Source: Rhabditophanes sp. KR3021
Taxonomy: Eukaryota; Nematoda; Chromadorea; Rhabditida; Alloionematidae
Assembly (NCBI GenBank): GCA_963281155.1
Contig: CAUJLY010000006.1
Span: forward strand, 10,416,001-10,480,000
Direction of reading: 5' to 3'
DNA: 64,000 nt
Below the pieces are notes generated by a model, which worked only from the letters and a program-made list of their open reading frames with translations, did not search any database and had not been told where the DNA came from. Of this stretch, positions 1 through 12,704 are shown piece after piece; the first letter of the stretch is position 1, and the number at the start of each line of letters is the position of its first letter. Both the position numbers and the translations under genes were made by a program.

Positions 1-117
1 AATTGTTAGCCTATCTGTTTTTAGAAAGTTAAAATATTATTCACCCCCAATAGACACCGTATTTATTAAAAGTTCAGGAAGATATTTTATCACCCTGTAA
101 CAGTTACTTTTCTAAAA

Positions 118-1349
118 ATGGGTTGTTTTCCAAGTCGAGAACAAACAGCAAAATTATTTGAGTATTTTTCAAAAAATGAACTATCTGCTAAAGAAAAATC
201 AAGAGCGATTGATGAAGAGGTTTGTGAAGGTATTCGTTTTGATAAGATCATTTTTTAAGATTGAAAAAAATGCCAAAGCTGAAGCTGCATCACTAAAGCT
301 TCTTTTGCTCGGATCTGGAGAATCAGGCAAATCAACAATTATCAAGCAGTTGAAGATAATTTACCACAAAGGATTTACGAGCCAAGAGATGGTGGAATTC
401 ATTCCTGTAATCCGGACAAATATCGTTCAATCCATGAAAATTGTTTTACAGGCTATGTACAATAGAGACGTCCATTTTACTAATCCAGAAACAAGACTTC
501 ACGCTAGGCAGTTTTTTATAATTAACACTCACAACCCACAAGCAGTCTTTGAAGAAAGTTTAGTTGAAAATTTGGTTGAACTTTACAAAGATACAGCAAT
601 TCAAGAGTGCATTGCTAGACCAGTTGGGTTTACTTTAAATGATTCAGCTTCTTACTATTTCGAGAACCTAGAAAGGATAGTTCATCCCAATTACTTTCCA
701 AATACAAAAGATGTTCTTAGGACAAGGATTAGAACAACAGGAGTAAATGAGTATAAATTCAGTCTCAATCAACAGAGATTTAAAATTGTTGATGTTGGAG
801 GACAGCGATCTGAAAGAAAGAAATGGATTCGGTGTTTTGAAAACATTACAGCAATTATTTATTGTGCTGCTATTTCGGAGTATGATATGTTCACTGATGA
901 AAATGACAATATCGTATGTTTAAATCATTTGAATTAGTTTAATTTATTTTAGTATGAAAATCGACTCCTCGAGTCTTTGAACTTATTCAAAACAATTTAC
1001 GGAAATCCCATTTTCAGTAATACTTCATTTATTTTGTTCCTTAACAAGAAAGATTTATTTAAGAAAAAAATTGAGCGAGTTCCGCTTTCTGTTTGCTTTC
1101 CAGAATATCCAGGTATTTCATTTCATTTGAACTCCTAATGACAACTGACTTATAGGTGGAAACAATTACGAAGAAAGTGCTGCATACATTCAATCACAAT
1201 TTGAAAGTGTTATTGACGAAGCAGATTTGAAGAAAGATATTTATACTTCATTTACATGTGCTACAGACACTTTTAGCATGCGTTTTGTTCTTAGTTCAGT
1301 TACAGAAATTATAATTGCAAGTAATCTTCGTTCAGTCGGATTGTTCTAA
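118..1349 (+). CDS. Heterotrimeric G-protein alpha subunit, divergent Gi/o-like
   Basis: Four exons: 118-219, 260-913, 953-1112, 1156-1349 (introns of 40, 39 and 43 bases), giving 369 residues. The start is fixed by MGC, the usual myristoyl/palmitoyl N-terminus. The G boxes are all visible: GSGESGKST at residues 52-60, switch [26 protein letters not shown] and TCATDT. The C-terminus is [11 protein letters not shown] is Gi/o-like, but the cysteine four residues from the end that pertussis toxin would modify is valine. The protein couples seven-helix receptors to effectors at the inner plasma membrane. Divergence from Gs/Gq/G12 signatures suggests one of the nematode-expanded GPA class, often used in sensory neurons (family knowledge; the paralogue is not assigned). 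The first intron has an unusual TTTTTTAAG acceptor. Confidence 0.95.
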
Positions 1350-3687
1350 GCATCTAAATCAAATAATTCAAGTTACTCGGTCACTGATTGTAATACTCAC
1401 AAGCTTTTGAATATCCATTATATATTTTTAATACATACTATATTTTTAAATACATTCTTTTTGATAATATATTTTCCAAAATTCAAATGAACTCATCTTT
1501 AACTTCTTGCGAAACAACATTCCTTACCTGATTATTCATGTTTATCCTTTGCATTAACTTTCATTTATTTAATTGGAATAATACACTAAATAGGGATGCG
1601 TCATCTCTCAGAGTTATCTTAAATCAGAACAAAAAACAGTATGGCACATATGTAACCGTTTGTCTATCACATACCAACCATTTTTACATCTACAGATAGG
1701 TCGTAATGATAATTACCCACCGATTCAAAGGAACTTTTTTTGTCAACTAAATCGAGAAAGAAAGGACTAAAGATTTTTTGACCCACATACATCTTCTATA
1801 TGACTTCCCGATAATATAACTTTTTATATACATCGTATTGAGTAACCATCTCTACCAATAAATGACTTTTTGATAAATCTCGGGATATAAGTAACGAAAT
1901 CTTTTTACAACACACGCCACCATTAATTGTGAAAGCTTACGACGACATAAACAAGATTATAATCAACAAAATATCAGACATTGCCGAACAGTTTATTATA
2001 AACGACGATCTAAAGATTTATCAAAGACGTAAAAGGTCATTCGTCCAAGAATATGCCTCAAATAAGTTACACCTTTTGTGGGAATATCTTAGCATTAATA
2101 TAGTTCTGCCATACCACTAAACATTCATCTTTTGTCTATTAATATCGTTTTTTACGATTCAACGACAGTACATTTGTTTCTGTATAAAATAAACAATGTT
2201 ACTCTTTTGTAACAGTCTTAAAAGTTCTTTACAAATGAACATATTTATTTACGATTTAGGTATTGTACTCTTTATTAATAAATAATTTGCCTATAACTTC
2301 CGGTTAATTTGGAATAAGAATTGCTCCTCAGAATGCATTAAATATATAAATGTATTATTTATTGTCACTACTTTAATTCATCTGTTAACAGATTATTTGT
2401 TCCGCTTAAAAAATTTGATTATTTAATCTAAATTTCAATTGTCCTATCCATTTATGATTTCCCAATTATTCATTTACCTTTGTATAGTTTACATATCCGC
2501 CCTGATTTTGTTTCAATTCCATATATCCGCAATTTGATCACCCCAAAGTGTTGATGTTTAAGAAGGCAGTCTGAAAATGAAGGCTATAAAGAGCAACTAT
2601 TTTCCTCCACCGTTACTTTGATAATTGGAAACTCTTGACTAAATGGTGTGCGCGCATCGCATCTATTTATCTAATATCATACAATACATCATACGTATAT
2701 CTGACATCAATTAAATGAATATTTTAACTGATACATAACCTTACATCCAAAAACACTTGCAATCTATTAGACAATTCTTTTTTATTTATTAGATATACAT
2801 GTTTTAGACTATGGCATTTGGATGACTTTTTAATTGGGTCAAGGATAATGCTTCGCAAAGACATTTCACCTACTTCTAGAATGATATTTTTTCGGTTGGA
2901 GGCTATTCAACAAAGCGTCCATTAACTAGCAAAAACTAATGATAATTTGTATCTAAATTTTTTATTCTCATTTAATTGCTTATGAATATGTAAGACTTTA
3001 GATTCAACACTTTAAAATCATTTATTCTATCTTCTTCCACATGGCTATTTGTTTTTTTGAAATTGTACAAACTTTCAGAAATCAACTACTAGTCTTAGAC
3101 ACACTCTGATTCATTTTACTTATATGAATATTCATTTGCTCATCAAATCAAACCGAATTCGTAACTCCTTTTGTTAATTTTAATGTTATTATTACCCATT
3201 ACTTACCAACCTTACAAAGTTTACGATTGCTCGCAATTTGTAGTTTATATTGATATATTTTGGATGAATAATCCTCCCAAGATTGTTTATAATTTAAAAT
3301 ATATTTAAAATTGAATGACTCAATTGACCAATTTGTGAGATCTTTTTATTGCTTATCAAATTTTGTAAACTAACATCACATTCTTTTAAATGATCGTAGT
3401 TAGTTCCAATTAAAACAACCACCAAAAGTCATCTTAATTCTTTCGCTCCAACCATGAGACATAATCACAAATTGTGACCTCGTTCTTCTATACTTTTGTT
3501 TATGTGGTTGTTAACACATTATTGGTTTACCAGTAGTGCCACTTGATTCTGCATTTACCTGTTTTATCCTACTAAGGAATAATGGTAACTAGTTACTTAT
3601 TTTAATATTAATCCGACCAAATTTTTCTTTTTAAAAACGGTTGCTTTATTGTGTGGGTAATTTAGTTTAAGTTATTATTTCAGCATA
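1350..3687. other. AT-rich intergenic stretch between G alpha and the PAN/ZP gene
   Basis: No gene recognised. A 63-codon open frame at 1929-2120 has AT-rich, low-information composition and no splice or homology support. A TTTCAG at 3678-3683, five bases before the next start codon, looks like a trans-splice (spliced leader) or cis-splice acceptor. The rest presumably holds the promoter of the downstream cuticle gene. Confidence 0.6.
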
Positions 3688-6001
3688 ATGAATCGGACTT
3701 TAATATTTGCTTTATTCTGCATCACCTTAGTGAGGGTACATGGTGTATTTGAGTGCTCAAGTTCGGAAACTACAGCTTTTATTAGGATTTCCCGTGCTCG
3801 TTTAGATGGAACTCCAGTTGTCATTTCTACGGCTGGACATGATTTGACTTGTGCCCAATATTGCAGGAATAATATTGAACCAACCACTGGAGCCCAAAGA
3901 GTATGTGCTTCATTTAACTTTGACGGAAGAGAGACTTGTTACTTTTTTGACGATGCTGCTACTCCTGCTGGAACTGCTGAACTCAGTCCTGCTCCTTCTG
4001 CCAACAACTTTTACTACGAGAAAGTTTGCCTGCCAGCTGTTTCTGCCCATGAAGCTTGCACCTACAGGTCATTCTCTTTCGAAAGAACTAGAAACACTCA
4101 ATTGGAAGGGTTTGTCAAGAAGTCTACGCAAGTTGCTTCCCGCGAGCAATGTCTTTCGGCTTGTTTGAAGGAAACTGAATTCATCTGCAGATCTGTAAAC
4201 TACAATTACGAAGCCTCCCTGTGCGAACTTTCTACCGAAGATCGTCGTTCTAAACCACAAAACATGAAGATGTCCGAAAGCAAGGTTGATTATTATGACA
4301 ACAACTGCCTTAACAGACAAAACAGATGTGGAGAATCTGGCGGTAATTTGATCTTCATCAAGACTACCAAATTTGAAATTCACTTCTACGACCATACTCA
4401 ATCCATGGAAGCTCAAGAATCCTTCTGTCTCCAGAAATGTCTTGATTCCCTTAATACTTTCTGTAGATCTGTTGAGTATTCACCGAGTGAAAAGAACTGC
4501 ATTGTTTCTGATGAAGATACCCACTCTAGAGCCGACCAACAAGGAGCTGTTGCCACTAAAGATTATTATGAGCCTGTATGTGTTGCCGCTGACTTGAGTT
4601 CATCCACCTGCAGACAACAAGCCGCCTTTGAACGGTTCATCGGATCAGCTATCGAAGGAACTCCAGTTGCCACAGCCCAACAAGTCACCATCTCTGATTG
4701 CATCTCCCTCTGCTTCCAAAATCTCAACTGCAAATCCATCAACTACGACAGAACCAACTCAAACTGCTACATCTACGCCAACGGAAGACAAGAAGGAAAC
4801 ATCAAGGAAGATGCTTCATTCGATTATTACGAATTCAACTGCGAGTCCCAGTTCGGAGGGATGGCTCTCTGCACCAATGAGGGAATCAGATTTATCGTCA
4901 ACACCAAAGAACCATACACTGGAGCCATTTATGCTGCCGAAAAGTTCTCAACCTGTAACCAAGTCGTTGAAAATGCCAAACAAATTTCCATCACCTTCCC
5001 ACCACCAACTCTCTCAACTGACTGTGGAACTACCATCAAGGATGGGAAAATGGAAGCTCTTGTGGTCGTTTCTTTGGATGGAGTTTTACCCCACCAAGTC
5101 ACTACTGAGTGGGATAGATTTTACCGTGTGTCATGCGATGTCTCTATGGACAATATGGTCCGAGAAGGGGTCTGTCGTTGTTACTACGATGTACGAGTCC
5201 GGAGAAGCCAATACTCAAGTCCTTGAAACCGCAACTCCACCCCCAATCTCTGCCACCATCTCATTCTTGGATGGCAATGACGCCCCAGTAACTAAAGCTT
5301 CTATCGGAGACCCAATCAACTTGGTGGTCACTTCCGAACAAGCTACTCCATACAATATGATGCTGACTGAATGTACTGCTACTCGGGTAGGAGGAGAAGG
5401 AGATGCCATTCCATTTACCATCATTGACAACGGATGTCCAAGATACCCAGCCCTCGTCGGACCAGTTGTTCAAGATTTCGAAAAGAAAAGACTTAAGTCC
5501 GAGATGAAAGCCTTCCGTCTCGATGGATCGTACGACATCCAAATCGAATGCTCCGTTATGTTCTGTGCTGGACCAAATGGATGTCCACCATCCAACTGTC
5601 TCGACTCCGGAACCAATGAACTTTTCGCCTCCCACGGAAGAAAGAAGAGAAGTGTGAGTTATGGAAATACCACCACTTCTCAAGAAACTTTGTCTGCCAT
5701 CATCAGGGTGTTGGCTGCTGGAGAAGAAGAGATGGAAGTTACTGATTTTTACAGAAATGATTCTACCTTCAAATATGATTCGTAAGTGCTACCTAAATTA
5801 AACAATAATATTAATAATGACTTTAGTGCCGAAAACATCGAAGCTCACAACTTATTCTGCATGTCAGAAATGTGGTTTGTCTCTGGAATCGCCTCAATGA
5901 CCATGATCTGCCTTCTTCTTTCAATTCTCGTCGTCATCTGGGGATGTCATTCAGTCAGACAAAACAACACCAAAACAGTAGATCAAATGCAATCTATTTA
6001 A
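3688..6001 (+). CDS. NOAH-type apical extracellular matrix protein (4 PAN + ZP + TM), one-base frameshift
   Basis: Exon 1 is 3688-5781, intron 5782-5826 (45 bases), exon 2 is 5827-6001. Signal peptide is residues 1-19. Four PAN/apple repeats lie at about 23-114, 124-207, 214-298 and 308-385, each with the usual cysteine ladder and a closing YY..C. A ZP domain starts near 395. A furin-type GRKKRS site is encoded at about 5636-5653, and the last exon adds a transmembrane helix and short tail. This is the layout of nematode NOAH-1/NOAH-2 and insect NompA, which attach epidermis to cuticle. About 755 residues is nearer NOAH-2. The frame breaks at a GGGG run, 5167-5170. Dropping one G joins the ZP halves (REGSVVVTTMYES). 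As written, the first frame ends at TGA 5224-5226. Either an assembly insertion or a real lesion or recoding site. Confidence 0.92.
5167..5170 (+). other. Frameshift site (GGGG) inside the ZP domain of the NOAH-type gene
   Basis: Zero frame reads REGVCRCYY and soon stops. The frame entered by skipping one G reads REGSVVVTTMY and continues through conserved ZP sequence to the furin site and membrane anchor. Confidence 0.85.
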
Positions 6002-9000
6002 AAATATTATTATTAATAATTATTATTAACTTTTCTTAACTCAGTAATAAAATAATAACTTTAAAGCATTTTGATAGATGATGTAGTTTTCAGTACCGCC
6101 ATTCCAAGGGAATATAATTTTGTGTGGGAATAGAGTTGTTTGTGAGTCACTTGGGTAAAAATGAATTCTTTAATTCATAATTAAATAAATGTTTTTAATT
6201 TGATAATAAAATACGTCACGAAGCATGCCGTTACTAATTTATTATACTCACAACCACTATTTCAATCTATAACAAATGATTGTTATATTTTTTACACTCC
6301 AAGATTATCATATTTTACATCCGTTTGCTTGTTAGCATTAACAACACCAACGTTACAAACACCCAATATCCGGAAGAAAGAAGATATATGTGTTGAATTT
6401 GTTTTGGACAATCAAACTTCAATCAAATTTGGCTGCTAATGAATAATTAAAAGTAAACAAGTTTCGTTCATTATTATTGAGGATGTGATATACTATAATA
6501 AAAGTATATATGTTTCTCGTATAAAATATTTATCCTTCTATTTACCAGTATGCATCCTTAAATCTAATTTAACATATAAGGAAATCACTCATTTTTTAAC
6601 ATTTACATAAATAGTTGCGTCTTTATTAAAATAAATTGGATTAAAGCTCAATAAACAAACACCATGCAAAATATGATGAAAGATGGTATTGAAGATGGTG
6701 CTCCATACCCATTTGTGAATCGTTTGCCAACTCTTTAACATATAAATGAAGCTGTTTTTGTTGATAAGTTGATATCAATTACACACTCACTTTGATTTTT
6801 ATGTTTTTACTTGCTGCACATTTAAGTGTAAGAGGAGAGTGTGTTTAATATGTTGCCAATTATTATTTTTATTAAAAAATACTACAACAACGATGAGCAT
6901 TTCTTACTACTACTTAATAAATCTTGATGAATAAATATTAATTTATAAGTGGTTTTTACACTATTGTTGGATGAACATCTTGATAATTAATATATCTCTA
7001 ATATATGTTAAATTTATTTAAGTTCTGAATGTGGCATTAATTAATCACCAGCCTCGTATATTCTCTTTTTATTTGTCTGATTAAAGAAAGTTTATAAAAA
7101 AATTAACATATTCTAATTTTAGAAATATGCCCTTCTTGTTGACGTAATGAGTATAAAGTCATATTTCAACTATGATTTCATATTTATACTAAATTAGATC
7201 ATTTTAAAGCAGCTTTTACACTCGCTCTTCTATCCCATATACTTGTCATATTAGCTTTTGACAAGTTTTAAAGCTCAAATTTAAACCAATAATTAAATGA
7301 AAGTTTGGATAGATTGGTTGAAAACTTTAAGATTTCTATATTTTCCTTGCAATTCGGGGAAGTGTCTTGTCATAACAAAACAAAATATTACTGCCCATGC
7401 CAAATGTAAATACCTTTGTTATAAAGGCAAAGCACTTTGGATGGATTTTAAACCAATTATGGTAGTGTATGTTTCCAAAAAAAAGCAATTTAAAGAGAAG
7501 GTTCAATTGTATTAGATTATATCACTTTACACCCTACAAATGTGCTACCATTTTAATATTTATAAAGCTCATTTATTCTAATATGTATTCTTGTTATTCC
7601 TCGACTCAACTCAATTTATTATATTGTAGCTTTACTTATTTTACTGTTTATTCATTCGTTAAATTTCAATTTGTCTTAATAACTATAGTGGTAAGTGCAC
7701 GCATTTTTGTGGTATCCTATACCAAATCCTTCTGTTCAAGTCTTTGCAACATTTTGATATGTTTCGGGGATGTTTATTCCAAATGAAATAAATGAACATC
7801 TTTCTTTTCGATACAATTTTGGATATGTTCTTGTACCACTTTTAAGAAAGCCCATTCTTTGGATAACTTTTGTTTTGAAAGCAACAGTATTATGATTTTA
7901 ACACTTACTCTCAAAATGGAGATTCCAGATAAATAAAGATGTATTGTACGCGTATGTGTACGTGTGCATCTTAATACCATAATCAAATCAACTTTTATCC
8001 GAATTATTACTTCCTAGAAGCAATCTTCTGCCAAAATCACATATTTATTTTTCTTTTTTCTATTAACAGTTCTTGTTTGTTGAAAGCATTCTACAACTTA
8101 GTCTTCATACATTTATTAGTAACCTGATTGAATTAGCATTGTCTTAATCATTTTGTCTTTAGTATTTTGGCCAATTTGTGTCTCACTTTCCTATATATTC
8201 ATACACTAAAATAATTTTCAGCTGTATTAGTTTATTATACTATGGATTCTTACTGCCTTTCTTTACTGCAAGTTTTCCGTCTGTCTCCAACTATTACAAA
8301 GCAAACCTTTTTCCTTGAAAATTGCATTAATTGTCAAAAATCTTCAAACTTAAAATTCCCACTGTGACCATTGACGTAATCACTCTTTCAAATCAAGCCA
8401 ATTTGAGGAATTACCAGAAAAATTAACTTTTCATCCCTTTAATTCTTTACAATGTTGTTAAATAATTTGTCTTTTTTAGTGTCATCATTTAATTCTCCTT
8501 CAAAAGATTTGATGCAGGTTTATTTTTTTAACTACTTTCCACTTTATAATGGCTTGTTAGAAATTGTTTACCCTTTGGTAGGTGTATACTACATTCATGG
8601 AGAAGACACACATTTTAGGGTGGATTTAAAGTTGTCACATCCATTTACATAAACAAACTCATGCACCACTTAATAAGGCACCAGATTAAAGGCTTTCTTC
8701 TTGAATTAGCTTTGGCCTCTCTCTCTCGAAGGAAGGAGCATAACTTTTTTCGAATAATTTTAATTAACAATTACTTTGTTAAACTAACATATAAATGGAA
8801 CCATCATATATCATAAGTATAAACTTAGTTGCCAGGAGCCAAGTCTTAAAAAGTTGATTGGCGTCAAGTGAAGAAAACAAAAAATTACCAAATTAATCGT
8901 GGGGCTTTTTTATGTTTAGGAATTAATGATAATGAAGGGCAAAAGTAAGTGGTTATTTGTGTGAATAAAGATGTTGACTTCTTGCTTTATGTAAATGTAT

Positions 9001-11010
9001 AATTAAATGAATAAATAGATACATTTGTCCCTGAACAAGATAAAACACACTTTCACTTGGCTCACAAATTAAGGCCATGTATTTTCATTTGACTTCCACC
9101 ATCATCAACACACTTCTTTACTACTTTTTAATCATCAAGCAGAAAGATACAAAGACATCCGCCTCCAGCAGTTGCATCTTAACACTTTTGTACAGCCTTA
9201 TTATCATTGTTTTATTAAACGACCACCAAATATACATCATTTGTTGGGCAATACAAAAATAAACTCATTCTGAAACAGATCACATAATTCCATAAGTAAA
9301 ATTGCCTAAATATATATATCCTTCCCAACTCCTCTGACCAAATTATTTAGCTAATTTCAAAATATGTCCAACAATCATCTTCACTCCTTTACATATTATT
9401 AATTTTTTATTCAAACTTACAAAAAGCAAATACTCAACATCCTTAAATATATACACTTGTTTTCGATTTAAACTTATTTAAATTAATTTATATATCTTCT
9501 AAATATAAAATAAGGTCTTACATTCATTTAAAAAGTTGTCCAAATAACTAAGCCAACATCTACAACCTTAATGTTTCTATTTTTTAAAGAAAACACATAA
9601 TGAAGACAGTTTAATTTTTGTGTATCATTAAATTTGAAAACAATGTGTGGTTAGATTGGAATATTTTTGTTTGGAAGTGAATTCCAACAACATATACTTA
9701 ATTTGTGGGTGCTTTTGAAAATTATAATAAATTAAAAGGATTAGCTGAGTTGGAGAGTTGTTAATGTAGGATGTATTCAGATTAGCATACTTAATTGTTA
9801 TTTTTATGATCATCACTCCAAATGGTTTATTTTTTGGAAACTATCTAAACCACATTCTCTTTTGTTCATTCAATTTTTCAAAATATACACGGAGCTTCTT
9901 TTTTTTGTTATAACAATAAAGTTGAGGTATTAAGTTGTTCGTTTGTTTGGGAATGATGTTTAGGGTCGGCATGATACTATAGAATAAGTTTGTAGTTCTT
10001 AATACGAGGATCATTACTATTTTTGGTTGTTCAAAAACAATAAATTTTGTTTGAAGTCCCAATATGTTTTGCCTCAAAAGCTTTATAAAAAGGTTGAAGT
10101 GTATAAATATTTATATAATTTTATTCCATCTCTTTAAAAATCATTTTTGTTTTCCAAATCCTTTATAGCCTTAATCATGGACGTAAGTACGTAGCTTTAT
10201 ATTTTTTGTTTAATTCTTATGCCAACTAATTACTAAATGATAGGATGATTAAAATTCATTTAAAAGCCCTTTTTAACTTCTTTTTTCACATGTCAATGGC
10301 AATATCTTTGAATTGTTGGATGCGGGATGCTTATAAAACTTTTATCATCTAATAAATCTGTTCTGTCTTTTTTAATAAAAACAACTTTCCCTTTAATGAT
10401 TGAACATTACACGGCAAAGATGGGTTTTTCGTAATTGTATTTCCAAATTGGGCTTTCATCCATTTCTCCTTTGTAGACTCAATAAATAATCAAATATTTC
10501 TTTAAATTCAATACCCGTAAATCACCTCTTCCATTTATCATCATTAGTCCTCATATTTTTACTAATATTTAGTAATGTCTAGATGTATTTATTTCATTTC
10601 ATTACAATCTATTACTTATTTTTCCCTCATAGACTTATTTCATTTTTTTACGTATTATGATTGGCATATCTTCTTTTGTTAACATGTTTATGGGTTTTTC
10701 TAATAGCCTATACTAGAATTAATTGTATCACCACCTCTTCAAAGACATTTTTAATAAAAGGCTTATAGTATAAAAGGTCCTCATTTTGGATAATTTTAAG
10801 AAAGTCCAGCGCATCCAACAATTTGACGTCTTTTTATCTCTCAAATTACTATTATTTTTAAATGCTAAATTTGAGTGGACTAATTTTTGTTATTTCCAGC
10901 TCAACATAAATTATAAATCTTTTGTTAATCCGGTCTAATAGTTGAATTTGTGACTGAAACTACATCCAAAAATTGTTAAAATTTTCGGATGCCGTTGCCC
11001 ACCATACTGT
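6002..11010. other. 5-kb AT-rich gene-poor stretch
   Basis: No gene can be supported. Weak items: an open frame ending in KKEDICVEFVLDNQTSIKFGC at 6200-6439 with coding-like composition at its 3' end; a 20-codon ATG frame at 6664; a four-cysteine open frame at 7297-7515; ATGGAC directly followed by a good donor (GTAAGT) at about 10176, which could be a start exon. The decamer TTGTTGGATG occurs at 6964, 10313 and (minus) 10812. The 3' end presumably carries the promoter of the GPCR gene. Confidence 0.5.
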
Positions 11011-12380
11011 ATGGAGGCTTTTTACGAAGAAACATTTAGACATACACTGCCAGTATGTATTATCTACACATTTTTCTATGGAAGTGTGTTTGTGTCGGGA
11101 CTTTTCAGGGAACTTATTTGTTCTGTTGTCAGTGGCATATAATATTCAACTAAGAACAACGACTGATTATATGATTTCGTCACTGGCAATGGCTGATCTT
11201 TTCATCATTGTCTTTTGCCTTCCCACAACTTTTATAAATAATATGTTTCTGGGTAAGTGTGTATGGATAGGTTTTGAGTTCATAATAATTGTGGGTTTAG
11301 AATGGCCTTTGGGTAATATGGCTTGCAAGTTGACAACATGGCTCAATTCTATTACATCAGGCGCATCTGTTTTCACACTTGTAGCTGTGACTGCAGATAG
11401 ATACTTGGCTATTTGTCATACTCTCAAATACACAGTCTGGGACTCGCGAATGTCTTTTTGGGTGATTGGAATCGCTTGGGCTTTAAGTGGACTTTTGTCA
11501 CTACCTCAACTCTTTATATACGAACAAGTTAGTAAAAAACATCCAACTAATTTAATAACTCTAACACACCACTTTTAGATCCTCTATGATTATGTTACAA
11601 ATGAGGTTGTAGATCCTGTCAACATTACCTCCCCGGCAACCATCTATACTATTTGTTCTCCTACCATGGACGAAACGTATGTTTTTATATTCTTCAACTT
11701 GTTGCTGACTTTTATCGTTCCTTTTGCAATGATTATTGTTATGTATATTATTATATTTAAAACAATCTCTGCTCACCGAAGTCTTGCCGTCGACGCACAT
11801 ATTAGAGATGAACGAGCCAAGATAAATGCTGCAAAGATGATGTTGACAGTTATTGTTGGCTTTGCTTTTTGTTGGTCCCCACTTTATGGTAAGTTACAAA
11901 CAAATCCCAACACCTCTCAAACCTACCTTCATTCTTTTTTCATTTAATAAGAGAATGAGGTTGGAGTGGTTTGAGGTTTGTAGTGTGCTCAAACTTAAAA
12001 TAATGGTATTTGTTGTAGGTTTGCATTGCTATTTCATAGCAAGCATCGATGGTCTTTCGAACGAGTATGCGGTAACTTATATGCGACCGATCTTCCAATG
12101 GCTTTCATTGATGTCAAGTTCCTTCAATCCAATCATTTATGTCGTATATAGTCATAAATACCGCCGGGCTTTTCACCAATTTTTGCTGTTACCTTGTCGA
12201 GCACGGCTGGGAAACATCCGTCGCTTCAAATTCTACAAAACAACAGCAACTGGGGAGGGGAATGTGGGGATGATTCAGCATTCGAAACTAGACATTAACA
12301 CAACAACACGAACCGTCACAACTATTTGTCAAGGAGACGATCATGAATCAAAGAAAAGTCTATATGTGTGTGCTAATTAA
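11011..12380 (+). CDS. Class A (rhodopsin-like) neuropeptide-type GPCR, one-base frameshift in TM1
   Basis: Exons 11011-11252, 11301-11527, 11579-11888 and 12019-12380 (introns 48, 51 and 130 bases), about 379 residues. Landmarks: a short N-terminus, TM1 ending GNLFVLL, TM2 SLAMADLF, EWPLG before the conserved TM3 cysteine (MACKL), ADRYLAI (DRY box), TM6 FCWSP, TM7 NPIIY, and a Ser/Thr/Arg-rich tail. These features match invertebrate neuropeptide receptors; the ligand cannot be named. The TM1 halves are in different frames: the upstream frame gives FFYGSVFVSGL, the downstream frame SGNLFVLLSVAYN. Removing one T from the TTTT run at 11102-11105 joins them. The first ATG of that frame (11011) was chosen; an upstream stop lies at 10951. 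An extra 5' exon cannot be excluded. Confidence 0.88.
11102..11105 (+). other. Frameshift site (TTTT) in TM1 of the GPCR gene
   Basis: GGACTTTTCAGGG must be read GGA CTT TCA GGG to link the start of TM1 to the conserved GN motif. The zero frame stops at TAA about 35 bases later. The sequence TTTTCAG resembles a splice acceptor, but no intron with compatible length and phase fits. Confidence 0.8.
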
Positions 12381-12704
12381 CAAAATAGATGTATAAAAAG
12401 GAAAGTCTTTTGTTTGATTTAATAAATAAATACACACCTAAATAAATTCATCCCAAACTTAATTGTTCTTCTTTGTTTGTGTCTTGAATTGTTGATAGTT
12501 AATGAAAGAGCGACCAAACAAATAAACATATCAGCTAGTATGTGATTGTGTCAACATCAACTTTTTGAAATCAAATATGGTGGAGGAAGGGTAATTTTAT
12601 TATATTCAAATTAAGTTTCAATAGCTAATGACACACAATCGTGGGTTTGGTGTTGTTTCCATTTATACAAACAAGACATAAAATAGGGTTGGAGTATATT
12701 CAAG
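12381..12704. other. Convergent 3' interval between GPCR and Shisa-like gene
   Basis: Holds 3' ends only. AATAAATAAATA just after 12415 is a plausible poly(A) signal for the plus-strand GPCR. No open frame of interest. Confidence 0.6.

Noticed and set aside
6664..6740. Short ATG frame reading MQNMMKDGIEDGAPYPF..
   Set aside because: The composition looks coding, but there is no splice site, signal peptide or neighbouring exon to support it.
7297..7515. 72-codon frame with CNSGKC and CKYLC, possibly a Cys-rich peptide
   Set aside because: No signal peptide, AT-rich codons, and the pattern matches no family; chance is likelier.
11088..11108. A roughly 21-25-base intron (GTGTGT..TTTTCAG) to explain the GPCR frame break
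   Set aside because: It would be far shorter than any other intron here, would remove part of TM1, and the resulting phase still does not give the GN motif.
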